Origin: Rhizobiales bacterium 65-79
Lineage (GTDB): Bacteria; Pseudomonadota; Alphaproteobacteria; Rhizobiales; Rhizobiaceae
Direction: 5' to 3'
DNA: 60,193 nt
Assembly: GCA_001896885.1 (NCBI GenBank)
Contig: MKRJ01000043.1
Coordinates: 1 to 60,193, forward strand
The translations under genes and the position numbers were made by a program. How positions within the stretch are numbered: position 1 is the stretch's first letter; each line of letters begins with the position of its first letter. Below the pieces are notes generated by a model. The model had not been told where the DNA came from. It did no database searches and worked only from the letters and a program-made list of their open reading frames with translations. Positions 18,046 through 26,674 of this stretch are shown in pieces.

Positions 18046-19119
18046 TCAGCCGCGCCGCGCGGCGATCCCGTAAGTTTGATAGTGCATGCAGGACCGTTCG
18101 TGAAGCCGAACGTGCCATGGAATCTCGACTGTGCACGGCTTCCGACGCAACGAGCCCGCGGCGAGCGGCCCGTCCGTCAAAAGATGATCGAGGATCGTCT
18201 CGCCGGAGCCGCCATGGGGCCCGCGCTGCGAGTGGCCGCCGATCCAGCTCTCGACCGGCGTGACAGCGGCGCTCCAGTCAAACGGCACGGTCAGCACGAG
18301 TTCGCCGTCGCGGGCAAGCACGCGATCCATTTCCATCAGGCCGTCGCGGGGATTCCCCAGGCAATCGAGTACGTTCATGCCGACCACAAGCGCGAAACTC
18401 TCGTCCGCGAAGGGCAGGGCCAGAACATCGCAGATCCAGATATCGGCCCGGCCTTCCGGCGCCGTCGGTACATCGAATCGGCGCCGGTCGTAGGTCAGGC
18501 CGATCCGCCGGCGGCCGTAATCGACCTCGCCGCCGACCACGGCACGGCGCGCGGTGCGCGCGAGCGAAGCGCCGAGGTCGATGCCGAGCACGGTCCGGTC
18601 GTGCCGCGTCGCGACCTCGCGGACCGAGCGCCCGGCGCCGCAGCCGATGTCGAGGACCGGACCTTCCGGCAGGTCGCTGCCGGCCATGGCCAGCGCGGCA
18701 TCGAGGGCGCGCGCGACGGCGCCCGGCCGCGCGCCGCCATTGGCGTGCAACTGCTCTTCGGGATCGAACTCCCCCCAATGGTCCCAGACATAGGACGACA
18801 AATGCTGGCGCGCCGATTCGAACATGCTGCCCGGGCCGCTGGCGTCGCCGACCAGGCTCTCCACCGCCGGCGTCAGGTCGGTCCGCGCGATAAGATAGAA
18901 GAGGTTGTCCTGGATGTAGCGGCGGACGTCGGGGACGAGGATCGGCAAGCCGTCGATGACCGGGTATTCGGCGCCGCAGGCGCCGCAGCCGACGATGCCG
19001 GAGACGACATCATCGCCGTCCTGTTCCTCGACGAGCGCCAGTCCCAATTCGGCGGTTTCGTTGCGCGTGCGGCAATTCGGGCAGACCGGCCGAAGCGAAT
19101 TGAAATGCGATATAAACAT
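18046..19119 (-). CDS. Zinc-ribbon class I methyltransferase
   Basis: A 357-residue protein. The N terminus has a Trm112-like zinc ribbon (CPNC at 13-16 and CGAC at 45-48, followed by YPVIDGLPILVPD). The methyltransferase core has the SAM loop LDIGCGAGRS (156-165). This is the second methyltransferase in the T6SS block and shares no obvious architecture with the first. It lies between PAAR and the FHA gene in the same orientation. Substrate unknown. It may modify the spike or an effector, but that is only suggested by position. Confidence 0.8.
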   Translation of the reverse strand: MFISHFNSLRPVCPNCRTRNETAELGLALVEEQDGDDVVSGIVGCGACGAEYPVIDGLPILVPDVRRYIQDNLFYLIARTDLTPAVESLVGDASGPGSMFESARQHLSSYVWDHWGEFDPEEQLHANGGARPGAVARALDAALAMAGSDLPEGPVLDIGCGAGRSVREVATRHDRTVLGIDLGASLARTARRAVVGGEVDYGRRRIGLTYDRRRFDVPTAPEGRADIWICDVLALPFADESFALVVGMNVLDCLGNPRDGLMEMDRVLARDGELVLTVPFDWSAAVTPVESWIGGHSQRGPHGGSGETILDHLLTDGPLAAGSLRRKPCTVEIPWHVRLHERSCMHYQTYGIAARRG

Positions 19120-19150
19120 GCCTCGTCCTCGCCCGCGGGCGGAAAACCTC

Positions 19151-19531
19151 CTATCCGCCGATCATCACCGTCGGGCATCCCGGCGGCAGGATCTTGCCCG
19201 TAGGGCTCGGAATGGGCGCCACGCAGCTTGGATGCATGGTCAGGTCGCCGACGCGCGCGGCCGGCATCTTGCCGATCATCACGGTCGCCGAACCCTTGGC
19301 GATGTTGCCGGGCCCGCCGGGCACGCAACTCGCCAGCATGCAGGGTTGCGACATGTCCATGACGCGCGCGGCCGGCATGTTGCCGATCATCACCGTCGGC
19401 TCGCCCTTGATGATCGTCAATGGCATGGCCGGGTGCGGCGCGGGGGTCGGCGAGGGCGCCGCCGGGTGGATCGGCGCATGGCAATGCGGCGCGTCCTGAA
19501 GAATGCTATCGCCCAAGCGTGCTGCGTTCAT
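19151..19531 (-). CDS. PAAR-domain T6SS spike tip protein
   Basis: A 126-residue PAAR protein with repeated blocks of the form TVMIGxMPAAR (three versions across the length) and the Cys/His-rich motifs that bind the tip metal. PAAR proteins sharpen the VgrG spike and can carry effectors. This one has no C-terminal toxin extension, only a short proline-rich N-terminal insert (about residues 20-35). No vgrG is seen in the window, so its partner must lie elsewhere. Confidence 0.9.
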   Translation of the reverse strand: MNAARLGDSILQDAPHCHAPIHPAAPSPTPAPHPAMPLTIIKGEPTVMIGNMPAARVMDMSQPCMLASCVPGGPGNIAKGSATVMIGKMPAARVGDLTMHPSCVAPIPSPTGKILPPGCPTVMIGG

Positions 19532-19549
19532 GCGCCGCCTCCCCGTTCC

Positions 19550-20572
19550 TCACGGACCGCCCATGTTCTTTGACAGGCCCAGTATATTCCAGTTCGCCTC
19601 CCGGCGGTAGGTGATCTCGTCGGCAATGTTGCGCACGAAATGCATTCCGAGGCCGCCGACCTCGCGTTCGCCGACCTCGCCGTCCAGCTTCGCGGGCGGG
19701 ATGTCGAGCGGATTGAAGGGGATGCCGTCGTCGCGGACCTCGACGCTGAGCCTGCCGCCGGAAAAATCGAGTTCGATGTCGATCCGGTGGCGGGCGCCGT
19801 CGCGGAAGGCGTAGCTGATGACGTTTGTGAGGATCTCGTCCACCGCGAGGTCGATGCCGGCGAAAACGTGCTCGTCGATGCCGTTTGCCTCACGGAATTT
19901 CTCCATGCGTGCGATCGCCTCGGCGACCCGGCCGTTCTCATTGGTGAGGGAGATCGTCTCCGACGCGGACCCGGCGGTCTTCCGGACCTTCCCCTTGAAG
20001 CGAATCAGTCCCAGTACCGCGCCGGGCGGCAGGCCGGCGCCGGCCGCCTCGACGATCTCCGCCGCCGACAGATCGACGCTCGACCCGGCCATCCGGTCCG
20101 CCGCATGAGGTCCGGCGCCGATCCACAAATCCGCGCCGTCGGAAAGGACAATGCGCCCGTCGGCGTCCCGAACCGCGTCACCGGCGAACGCGCCGCTGCC
20201 CAGCGACGCCGTGCGGGCCACGCCGGAGCGCAGGTCGAGCGCGAGGATCGCCGCTCCCGTCTCCGGACCGACCAGGTGCCGGCAGGAGGCCAGGGCCGTT
20301 CCGGGGTCGGCGCATTCGCCGATCGCCGCGCGCAGCAGGTACCTGAGCGATGCCGCTGCCATCGCGCCCGCGAGGCCCCCGGAGGACAGGCTCACGGCGA
20401 CGAAACAAACGGTGCCGTCGTCCGGCCACCAATCATCGTAGAAGGATATCCGCTTGATCGAGAGGTTCCGCGCGCCGGCGAACTCGACCTCGCGCCGGAA
20501 CGGAAAGGCCTGCGGCAGAAGCTCCGCATTTATCGAGCGGGCGAGCGCATCCTCCGTCGGCGCGTCAGACAT
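19550..20572 (-). CDS. RsbW-type anti-sigma/serine kinase fused to degenerate SpoIIE-like domain
   Basis: A 340-residue two-domain protein. Residues 1-195 align in layout with SpoIIE/RsbU PP2C phosphatases (FYDDWWPDDG, then GLAGAMAAASLRYLLR), but the metal-binding GDV..G motif reads VSLSSGG, so activity is unlikely. Residues 215-340 form a GHKL kinase of RsbW/SpoIIAB type: N box DLAVDEILTNVISYAF (241-256), G1 RDDGIPFN and G2 GGLGMHFV. The start at 20572 has a ggggaa ribosome site. A STAS protein, the usual RsbW partner, is encoded divergently 141 bases away. Together they suggest a partner-switching circuit attached to the T6SS cluster. Confidence 0.82.
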   Translation of the reverse strand: MSDAPTEDALARSINAELLPQAFPFRREVEFAGARNLSIKRISFYDDWWPDDGTVCFVAVSLSSGGLAGAMAAASLRYLLRAAIGECADPGTALASCRHLVGPETGAAILALDLRSGVARTASLGSGAFAGDAVRDADGRIVLSDGADLWIGAGPHAADRMAGSSVDLSAAEIVEAAGAGLPPGAVLGLIRFKGKVRKTAGSASETISLTNENGRVAEAIARMEKFREANGIDEHVFAGIDLAVDEILTNVISYAFRDGARHRIDIELDFSGGRLSVEVRDDGIPFNPLDIPPAKLDGEVGEREVGGLGMHFVRNIADEITYRREANWNILGLSKNMGGP

Positions 20573-20599
20573 AAGTTTCCCCGGCAGGCCATGGTTAAG

Positions 20600-20620
20600 C
20601 CGAGGCGGCAATTGCCTCGG
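20600..20620. promoter_or_regulatory. Dyad in the divergent rsbW-like/STAS intergenic region
   Basis: A perfect 7-base inverted repeat (ccgaggc / gcctcgg) separated by 7 bases, in the middle of the 141-base divergent region between the RsbW-type gene and the STAS gene. It could be an operator or a short hairpin in a leader. No clear -35/-10 pair was assigned on either strand. Confidence 0.35.
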
Positions 20621-20713
20621 GGCAGGCTTTTGTGCCAATTACCACTTACTGCGGTTTGCGCGTCAACCCGTATCCGACACCATAGCGCGAGACAGCAGCG
20701 AGGTCGAATTCGC

Positions 20714-21043
20714 ATGGAGATCACCGAGAGCCGCCGCGGAAGCTTTCTGATCGTCTCGCCGATCGGCCGGATCGACAGCGCCACCTCCTCGCAATTCGAC
20801 AGACATATGAGCGCCGTGATCGACCGGGGCGACACCAACATCGTCGTGGACATGGCGGGGCTCGAATATATCAGCAGCACCGGACTTTCCGTATTCCTGT
20901 CTTCGGCGAAGAAGATCCGGCGCAATGACGGCCGCATGGCTCTGACGGGGCTGAACAGCCGGATAAGGCTGGCCTTCGAGATGAGCGGCTTCCTGCGGTT
21001 GTTTCCGGTCTATCCGAGCGTCGACGCGGCGCTGGCGGGCTGA
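20714..21043 (+). CDS. STAS-domain anti-sigma factor antagonist (RsbV-like)
   Basis: A 109-residue single STAS domain. The phospho-acceptor region is LEYISSTGLSVFLSSAKKI (about residues 56-74), with the serine usually phosphorylated by RsbW-type kinases within ISSTGL. It is transcribed away from the RsbW-fusion gene, which is its probable kinase. Partner switching by such pairs controls sigma factors or enzymes. No target sigma factor is encoded next to it, so the output is unknown. The ATG at 20714 gives the standard family N terminus; the longer open frame upstream is spurious. Confidence 0.9.
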   Translation: MEITESRRGSFLIVSPIGRIDSATSSQFDRHMSAVIDRGDTNIVVDMAGLEYISSTGLSVFLSSAKKIRRNDGRMALTGLNSRIRLAFEMSGFLRLFPVYPSVDAALAG

Positions 21044-21177
21044 TTGCCCGGACCGTGAAATCGGGCGTTACGACGCCGAATTCCATGCGTTTCCTCTAAA
21101 ACACATTTGCGCTTTGGCGTCGTTCCTCATAGAATCAGCGCGCCGCAATCATTCTGAACGTGCATCGGACAGGGAAG

Positions 21178-21198
21178 GCTTCCGCGGAGGGCGGAAGC
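21178..21198. other. Hairpin in the leader of the barrel/FecR/cyclase operon
   Basis: An 8-base perfect inverted repeat (gcttccgc / gcggaagc) with a 5-base loop, located between the STAS stop and the barrel gene. No T-run follows, so it is not a clear terminator. The rest of 21044-21254 shows no gene. Confidence 0.4.
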
Positions 21199-21254
21199 TC
21201 GAGAGGATTACGGGGGGCTAGTCCTTTGATCCATGAACCATCCCGCTTCGCTGC

Positions 21255-22721
21255 ATGGGCGATGCCCCTTTTCCAACGTTGCCGTGGCCGATGATGGCTC
21301 TTTGCCGGCCCAGCGTCCGCCGATCCGCGCGACAGGGCGTCACCCAGCGCGCGTTTCTCGCCATGGGGCTTGCCGCTGCCGCCCTCGTGCTGGCGCCGGG
21401 CGTCGCCTCGGCGCAATCGGCGACCGCCAATCTGAACGTTCCGCCGCAGGCGGGCCATGGCAGTGTCTCGGATATCAACGCGCGGCGCGGCGCCCTTCTG
21501 ACACAGATGCGGTCGCAGCCGGACAATCTGGAACTGGCGTTCGAATACGCGGCGCTGTCGTCCCAGGTCGGCGACCTGGAAGGGGCGATCTCGACGCTGG
21601 AGCGGATGCTCATCTTTGCGCCGGACCTGGCGCGGCTGAAGCTGGAACTCGGCGCGCTCTACTTCCGGCTGGGCTCCTACGAAACAGCGCGCGGCTATTT
21701 TGACGGCGTGCTGCAACTGCCCAACATACCGCCGGACATGAAAAGCCAGGCGAACCTTTATCTCGGTATAATCAACGAGAAGACCGAGACGAGCAGCCTG
21801 CACGGCAGCGTGGCCCTCGGGGTGCGCTACCAGACGAACGCCAATGACGGCGTGCGCGGCGATTTCGTCCTCCCGGATCCTTTTCTCGAGCTTGATCAGT
21901 CGGCCTTCGCCAAGGCCGACACGAACGGTTTTGTCGCCGGGCAGTTCCACTACCGCTATATCCTGCCGAGCCAGGGCGACGCGTTCGATGTCAACCTGTT
22001 GACCTACGGTTCGCTCTATTCCGACCTGCACCAGAACAACACGCTGCTCGGTGAGCTTACCTTCGGGCCGGATTTCAATCTCGGCCGGTTCGGCATGTAC
22101 AATTCCGACCTGTCGATCTACGGCATATTGGGCGGCGTGGCGCTCGATGGCGACACCTACCAGAGCTCGATCGGCGCCGGCGCCAAGCTCGGCAAGATAT
22201 TCGACGCCATGAACCGCGGAGAACTCCGGTTCGAATACCGGTATCTCGACTACGAGGATACCGACTTCAGGCCGACGGCGTCCGACCGCACGGGCAACCG
22301 GTACGACGTCTCCGGCTATTTTCAGCACGCGTTCAACGATCGGTTCTCGGTCTTCGGCTTCGTCGATGCCGCGCGTCATGTGGCGGTGGTCGATTTCCAG
22401 ACCTTCTGGGAGGTGAGCGGCTCGATCGGCCTCAACTATGCTTTCGATTCGCCGATCGCGGGCCTGCCGGGACGCTGGACGGCGACGATTTCGGGCGGTG
22501 TGCTTCGCCGTGATTTCGACGAGCCCGATCCCGACTTCGTCGTCAGTTCAGGCAGGAAGGAACGGGATACGGAGGCGTTCGTTTATGGCGGCCTGACGGT
22601 GCCGCTCGCCAACAAATGGGCGTTGCAGACGGGGGTAAGCTATCGCAACGTCGATTCGAACTACGACATCTATTCCTTCGACAGCGTCGGAGTGTCGTTC
22701 GCCGTTGCCAAGAGGTTCTAG
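21255..22721 (+). CDS. TPR-containing outer-membrane beta-barrel protein
   Basis: About 488 residues. A hydrophobic signal segment (FLAMGLAAAALVLAPGVASA, about 36-55) is followed by two TPR-like helical repeats (AALSSQVGDLEGAISTLERML and LGALYFRLGSYETARGYF). A C-terminal half of alternating aromatic/polar strands follows, ending in a terminal phenylalanine (FAVAKRF), as expected for an outer-membrane barrel. The start is uncertain: ATGs at 21255, 21291 and 21294 are all possible, and none has a strong ribosome site. It is followed after 3 bases by the FecR gene. The TPR-plus-barrel layout resembles surface-lipoprotein assembly or export porins, but substrate is unknown. Confidence 0.72.
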   Translation: MGDAPFPTLPWPMMALCRPSVRRSARQGVTQRAFLAMGLAAAALVLAPGVASAQSATANLNVPPQAGHGSVSDINARRGALLTQMRSQPDNLELAFEYAALSSQVGDLEGAISTLERMLIFAPDLARLKLELGALYFRLGSYETARGYFDGVLQLPNIPPDMKSQANLYLGIINEKTETSSLHGSVALGVRYQTNANDGVRGDFVLPDPFLELDQSAFAKADTNGFVAGQFHYRYILPSQGDAFDVNLLTYGSLYSDLHQNNTLLGELTFGPDFNLGRFGMYNSDLSIYGILGGVALDGDTYQSSIGAGAKLGKIFDAMNRGELRFEYRYLDYEDTDFRPTASDRTGNRYDVSGYFQHAFNDRFSVFGFVDAARHVAVVDFQTFWEVSGSIGLNYAFDSPIAGLPGRWTATISGGVLRRDFDEPDPDFVVSSGRKERDTEAFVYGGLTVPLANKWALQTGVSYRNVDSNYDIYSFDSVGVSFAVAKRF

Positions 22722-22724
22722 GCC

Positions 22725-23582
22725 ATGCGCCCCGTCCTTCCGATCCTCCGTGCCGCCTGCCTCGCCGCCCTGTCGATCGTTGCCGGGTCGGCCGTGGCCC
22801 AGCAGGTCGGCGTTACGGCCGCCGTCAATCCGGCCGCAAGGGGCACGCCGCCCGGCGGGCAGGCGCGAACGCTCACCATCGGGCAAAGCGTGATCCATAA
22901 CGAGCACATCGACACCGATGCGCGCGGGCTGCTGCAGGTGCTGCTCGCCGACGGCACCACCTTCACCGTCGGTCCGAATTCCGGCCTGACGATCGATTCC
23001 TTCGTCTACGATCCGAACAAGGGAACGGCAAAGATCACCGCCTCGCTCAGCAAGGGCGTCTTCCGCTTCATCGGCGGCAAGACCTCGAAGACGCCGGACG
23101 GGGTGCAACTCAATACGCCGGTCGGAACCGTGGGCATACGCGGCGGCATCGCCAATCTGGTTTTCGATCCGCAGCAGACCGGGATTCCGCCGCATATCGA
23201 CCTCGTCTATGGCAATTCGATCCAGCTCTGGCGCGATCAGCAAAGGCTGGCGCGGCTCTACGCCAACGGCTACTCGATCTGGTTCGGGCCCGACGGCGAG
23301 CCGCATGTGCGGCGCACGCCGAAGGAATGGCTGACGATCCTGCAGGGGCTGCTCGGCGGCAGGAGCGGGCAGCATGGCGGCGCCACCCATTTGCCCACCA
23401 ACTCGCTCGTCGAGCAGAGCACGCTGCCACAGTCGAATTCCGGCCAGACGCCGTCCTTCGGCAGTTTCCCGACGCCTTTCCCGTCGCCGGACACGACCAT
23501 CCTGCAGCAGGGGGGGCAGGACCACAATCGGAACTCGATCGGCGAGCCCTGCTATTATTGCTGTGACGGCCCCTGCGGTTGA
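22725..23582 (+). CDS. Secreted FecR-domain protein
   Basis: A 285-residue exported protein. The signal peptide is about 1-25 (ending GSAVAQQ). A FecR domain follows (about 50-150), with LADGTTFTVGPNSGLTID and the core NTPVGTVGIRGG. The C-terminal 60 residues are low-complexity (Gln, Ser, Pro, Gly) and end with several cysteines (CYYCCDGPCG), which may coordinate metal or form disulfides. There is no transmembrane anti-sigma segment, so it is not a FecR of the iron-signalling type. It sits tightly between the barrel and cyclase genes, suggesting an exported sensor or ligand part of one pathway. Confidence 0.8.
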   Translation: MRPVLPILRAACLAALSIVAGSAVAQQVGVTAAVNPAARGTPPGGQARTLTIGQSVIHNEHIDTDARGLLQVLLADGTTFTVGPNSGLTIDSFVYDPNKGTAKITASLSKGVFRFIGGKTSKTPDGVQLNTPVGTVGIRGGIANLVFDPQQTGIPPHIDLVYGNSIQLWRDQQRLARLYANGYSIWFGPDGEPHVRRTPKEWLTILQGLLGGRSGQHGGATHLPTNSLVEQSTLPQSNSGQTPSFGSFPTPFPSPDTTILQQGGQDHNRNSIGEPCYYCCDGPCG

Positions 23583-23619
23583 TCCTCTTCGCTAATTCCA
23601 ACGCCGTCCGTGCCGGACG

Positions 23620-25881
23620 ATGGATTCTGCAAGTCGCCGGCCGGCAGGACGACGGGCGTTGAAGCCGCCGACGAGACAACCGGCCGCCGGCGAGCGCCAC
23701 AAGGGCATCATCGTCTGGGGCGTCGGCCTTGCGGTGCTGGTCCTGGCGATCGGCGCGATGCTCTCGCGCCCGGCCGTCTTCGCCCATCTGAGCAATCTGG
23801 TGTTCGACAGCTATCAGCGCCTGAAGCCGCGCCAGGAGGCCGGGGCGCCGATCGTCGTCGCCGACATCGACGAGGCCTCGCTTGCGAAGATCGGGCAATG
23901 GCCCTGGCCGCGCACGACCATCGCGACGCTTGTCGATCGCCTCGGCCAGATGGGAGCGGGGGCGATCGCCTTCGACATGGTCTTTCCCGAGCCGGACCGG
24001 ACCTCGCCTTCGCGCGTTATCGCGTCGCTGCGCAAGGAGGGGGCGCGGATCGATCTGCCGGCCGGCGAGGAGGAACTGGACAACGACGCGGCGCTGGCCG
24101 CCGCCTTCGCCCGCAACCGCGTGGTCGCCGGCATCGCCATCAGCAACGAGAACAGCAATGCCCTCCCGGCGCCCAAGGCGGGCTTCGCCTTCGGCGGCGA
24201 AAGCCCGAAGGATTATCTGCCCGCCTTCTCCGGCGGCGTCGCCAACCTTCCCGAACTGTCGCAGGCAGCGACGGGGATCGGCTTCTTCTCGTTTCCACTG
24301 AGCGGCGACGGCGTGGTGCGATCGCTGCCGCTTCTGGCGAGGGCGGGCGACAATATCTATCCGGCGCTCGCAATCGAGGCACTGAGGGTTGCGCAGGGCG
24401 CCACGGGCTTCATCATCCGCAGCACGGGCGCGAGCGGCGAAGCCAATACCGGGCGTCCGGCCATGACGGCTCTCAAGGACGGCGACTTCGCGATGCCGAC
24501 CGGGCCGGACGGCTCGTTCCGCATCTACTATTCGGGCATGCCGGCGATGAGGACCGTGCCGGCCGCCGATATCCTCGATCCGGCCAGGGAGAAGGGCATC
24601 CAGGAACAGATTGCCGGCCACATCGTGCTCGTCGGTACCAGCGCCGTCGGCCTGCGCGACCTTGTCGCCACGCCGTTCCGCGAGGCGATGCCGGGCGTGA
24701 GGGTGCATGCGGAGATCATCGACCAGATCCTCGGGCAAAGCTTCCTGACGCGTCCGGACTGGGCGCGCGGCGCGGAGATCTCGCTGGCGGTGTGCCTGGG
24801 ACTGCTGCTTCTCCTGCTGGAATGGCGCTTCGGCGCCGCCGTCAACAGCATCGCCGCCATCGCTGGCATCGCCATCGTCATCGGCTTGTCGTGGGCCGCC
24901 TTCGACCGCCTGCACCTGCTGCTCGACCCGATCCTCCCCTCCGTGGCGCTGGCGCTCGTCTTCGCGGTGACGACGCCGGCCCTGCTGCTCCTGGCCAACC
25001 GCGAGAGACGCTTTATCCAGTCCGCTTTCGGCCGCTATCTGTCGCCGACGCTGGTCGGCCGCCTTGCGGACAATCCGGCCGAGTTGAAACTCGGCGGCGA
25101 GGTGCGGGACCTCACCGTTCTTTTCTCCGACATCCGCGGCTTCACGACGCTTTCGGAGAAGCTCGACCCGTCCGAACTGACCAGCCTGCTCAACGCTTTC
25201 CTGACACCGGCCACCGACGTGCTGCTCAGGGCCGACGCCACGATCGACAAATATATCGGGGATGCGATCATGGCGTTCTGGAACGCGCCGCTCGACATCC
25301 CGGACCATCGCCGCAAGGCCTGCCTCGCCGCGCTGGCCATGCGCGGCGCGCTCGGCGAACTCAACCGCGCGCGCGGGATGGACCTCAGGATCGGCATCGG
25401 GCTGCATTCGGGCGATTGCTGCGTCGGCAATCTCGGCTCGGCGCAGCGCTTCAGCTATTCCGCCATCGGCGACAGCGTCAACCTGGCGTCGCGTATCGAG
25501 GGCCTGACCAAGCAGTACGGCGTCGATATACTCGTGACGGAGGACACGGTCGAAGGCGCCGCCGACCTCGCCTTCATCGAGGCCGATCTGGTGAGGGTGG
25601 TCGGGCGCGAGCATCCGATCCGGATTTTCGCGCTCGTCGGCGACGCCGGCCATGCCCAAAGCGAGGCATTTGGCACCTTCCGGCAGGCGCATGAGCGGTT
25701 CATCGGCGCTTACCGGCGCGGCGATTTCGAAAGCGCTCTTTCCGGGCTGGAAGCGGTTTCGGCAAAGGCGCCCGAGGCCTTGGGCGGCCTTTACCGGGTC
25801 TATGGCGACCGCCTTGCGGTGCTCGCCAAGGCGCCGCCGGATCCGGGATGGGACGGCGTATTCGTCGCGGAGCGGAAGTGA
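23620..25881 (+). CDS. CHASE2-domain class III adenylate/guanylate cyclase
   Basis: A 753-residue membrane enzyme. A membrane helix near residues 30-50 leads into an extracytoplasmic CHASE2 sensor domain (about 55-370; motifs VVADIDEASLAKIGQWPWPR and HIVLVGTSAVGLRDL). Three membrane helices follow (about 385-460), then a class III nucleotide cyclase domain (about 490-680). The metal-binding aspartates are in LFSDIRGFTTLSE and GDAIMAF; the transition-state Asn/Arg region is AIGDSVNLASRIEG. It probably makes cAMP in response to an envelope signal. The FecR and barrel genes just upstream may form the sensory input. Nucleotide specificity was not determined. Confidence 0.9.
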   Translation: MDSASRRPAGRRALKPPTRQPAAGERHKGIIVWGVGLAVLVLAIGAMLSRPAVFAHLSNLVFDSYQRLKPRQEAGAPIVVADIDEASLAKIGQWPWPRTTIATLVDRLGQMGAGAIAFDMVFPEPDRTSPSRVIASLRKEGARIDLPAGEEELDNDAALAAAFARNRVVAGIAISNENSNALPAPKAGFAFGGESPKDYLPAFSGGVANLPELSQAATGIGFFSFPLSGDGVVRSLPLLARAGDNIYPALAIEALRVAQGATGFIIRSTGASGEANTGRPAMTALKDGDFAMPTGPDGSFRIYYSGMPAMRTVPAADILDPAREKGIQEQIAGHIVLVGTSAVGLRDLVATPFREAMPGVRVHAEIIDQILGQSFLTRPDWARGAEISLAVCLGLLLLLLEWRFGAAVNSIAAIAGIAIVIGLSWAAFDRLHLLLDPILPSVALALVFAVTTPALLLLANRERRFIQSAFGRYLSPTLVGRLADNPAELKLGGEVRDLTVLFSDIRGFTTLSEKLDPSELTSLLNAFLTPATDVLLRADATIDKYIGDAIMAFWNAPLDIPDHRRKACLAALAMRGALGELNRARGMDLRIGIGLHSGDCCVGNLGSAQRFSYSAIGDSVNLASRIEGLTKQYGVDILVTEDTVEGAADLAFIEADLVRVVGREHPIRIFALVGDAGHAQSEAFGTFRQAHERFIGAYRRGDFESALSGLEAVSAKAPEALGGLYRVYGDRLAVLAKAPPDPGWDGVFVAERK

Positions 25882-25944
25882 AGGTCACGCATTGCGGGAG
25901 CGCCGGGCGCCGACTATCGTAAAGCAGGACCAAAGGGGGCGCCC

Positions 25945-26313
25945 GTGAGCGATTCCGTTGTGCTTCTGCTGCTCCTGCTGCAGGTGAAGCACTTTGTTTT
26001 CGATTTCGTCCTGCAGGGTCCCTACCAGTTGAAGAACAAGGGGACCTACGGGCATCCGGGCGGCATCCTACATTCCGGCCTGCATGCCTTCGGAACGGCG
26101 GTTGTCCTCCTCGTCCTGGCGGTGCCCGTCGGGATGCTCCTCGCCATAGTGGCCGGCGAATTCCTGGTGCATTATCATATCGACTGGTGCAAGGAGCAGA
26201 TCACCCGCCGCTACGGCACCGGACAGAATGCCTTCTTCTGGCGCATGATCGGCCTCGACCAGTTCCTGCATCAGCTGACCTATGTGGCGATCGCGGCCAT
26301 CCTGTACGCCTGA
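25945..26313 (+). CDS. DUF3307-family membrane protein
   Basis: A 122-residue membrane protein with the DUF3307 pattern: an N-terminal helix with KHFVFDFVLQGPYQL, a central hydrophobic segment, a conserved HYHIDWCKEQI, and a C-terminal LDQFLHQLTYVAIAAILY. The start is GTG after an aaaggggg ribosome site. Function of the family is unknown. It follows the cyclase gene by 63 bases in the same direction. Confidence 0.88.
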   Translation: MSDSVVLLLLLLQVKHFVFDFVLQGPYQLKNKGTYGHPGGILHSGLHAFGTAVVLLVLAVPVGMLLAIVAGEFLVHYHIDWCKEQITRRYGTGQNAFFWRMIGLDQFLHQLTYVAIAAILYA

Positions 26314-26674
26314 CACAAAATCGACGAGGGCGGCCTGCAAATGGGGTTCAGCGGCGATCAGAGATGATTGCGACGATCGTCTGGGAAAATCCGGAACGAG
26401 TACCGTCGAGGCATGGATTCCCGACACTCTCCGCTTCGCTCCGCTTGCTCGCGAGGTCGGGAATGACGGGGTAGCGCGTCGCCTTTTGTCCACCTCCGTC
26501 GCTGGCGATTTGCAAATGCGTCAATCGATAGGCGTCATTCCCGACCTTGTGAGCGACCGTAGGGAGCGGAAAGTGTCGGGAATCCATGCCTCGACAGCGA
26601 CGCGGGACGGGCGTCAAAGGTCGCTGCTTCCTTCCTATGACGACAAAGAGCGTCGCATTATAGCGGATGAAACT
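26314..26674. repeat. Intergenic region with a head-to-head pair of palindromic repeat units
   Basis: No convincing gene. It holds two related units of about 62 bases in inverted orientation, at 26405-26467 and 26534-26595. Both contain gaggcatggattcccgacac and end in ggtcgggaatgac (read from opposite strands). Each unit also has an internal hairpin (attcccgac with gtcgggaat). The layout matches REP/BIME-type intergenic repeats of rhizobia. It lies between two convergent genes and may act in mRNA 3'-end protection or as a terminator. Confidence 0.75.

Noticed and set aside
20640-20670. A sigma-54 promoter (TTGGCAC-like) on the minus strand before the RsbW-type gene
   Set aside because: The distance between the GG and GC elements is 11 bases, not the required 10.
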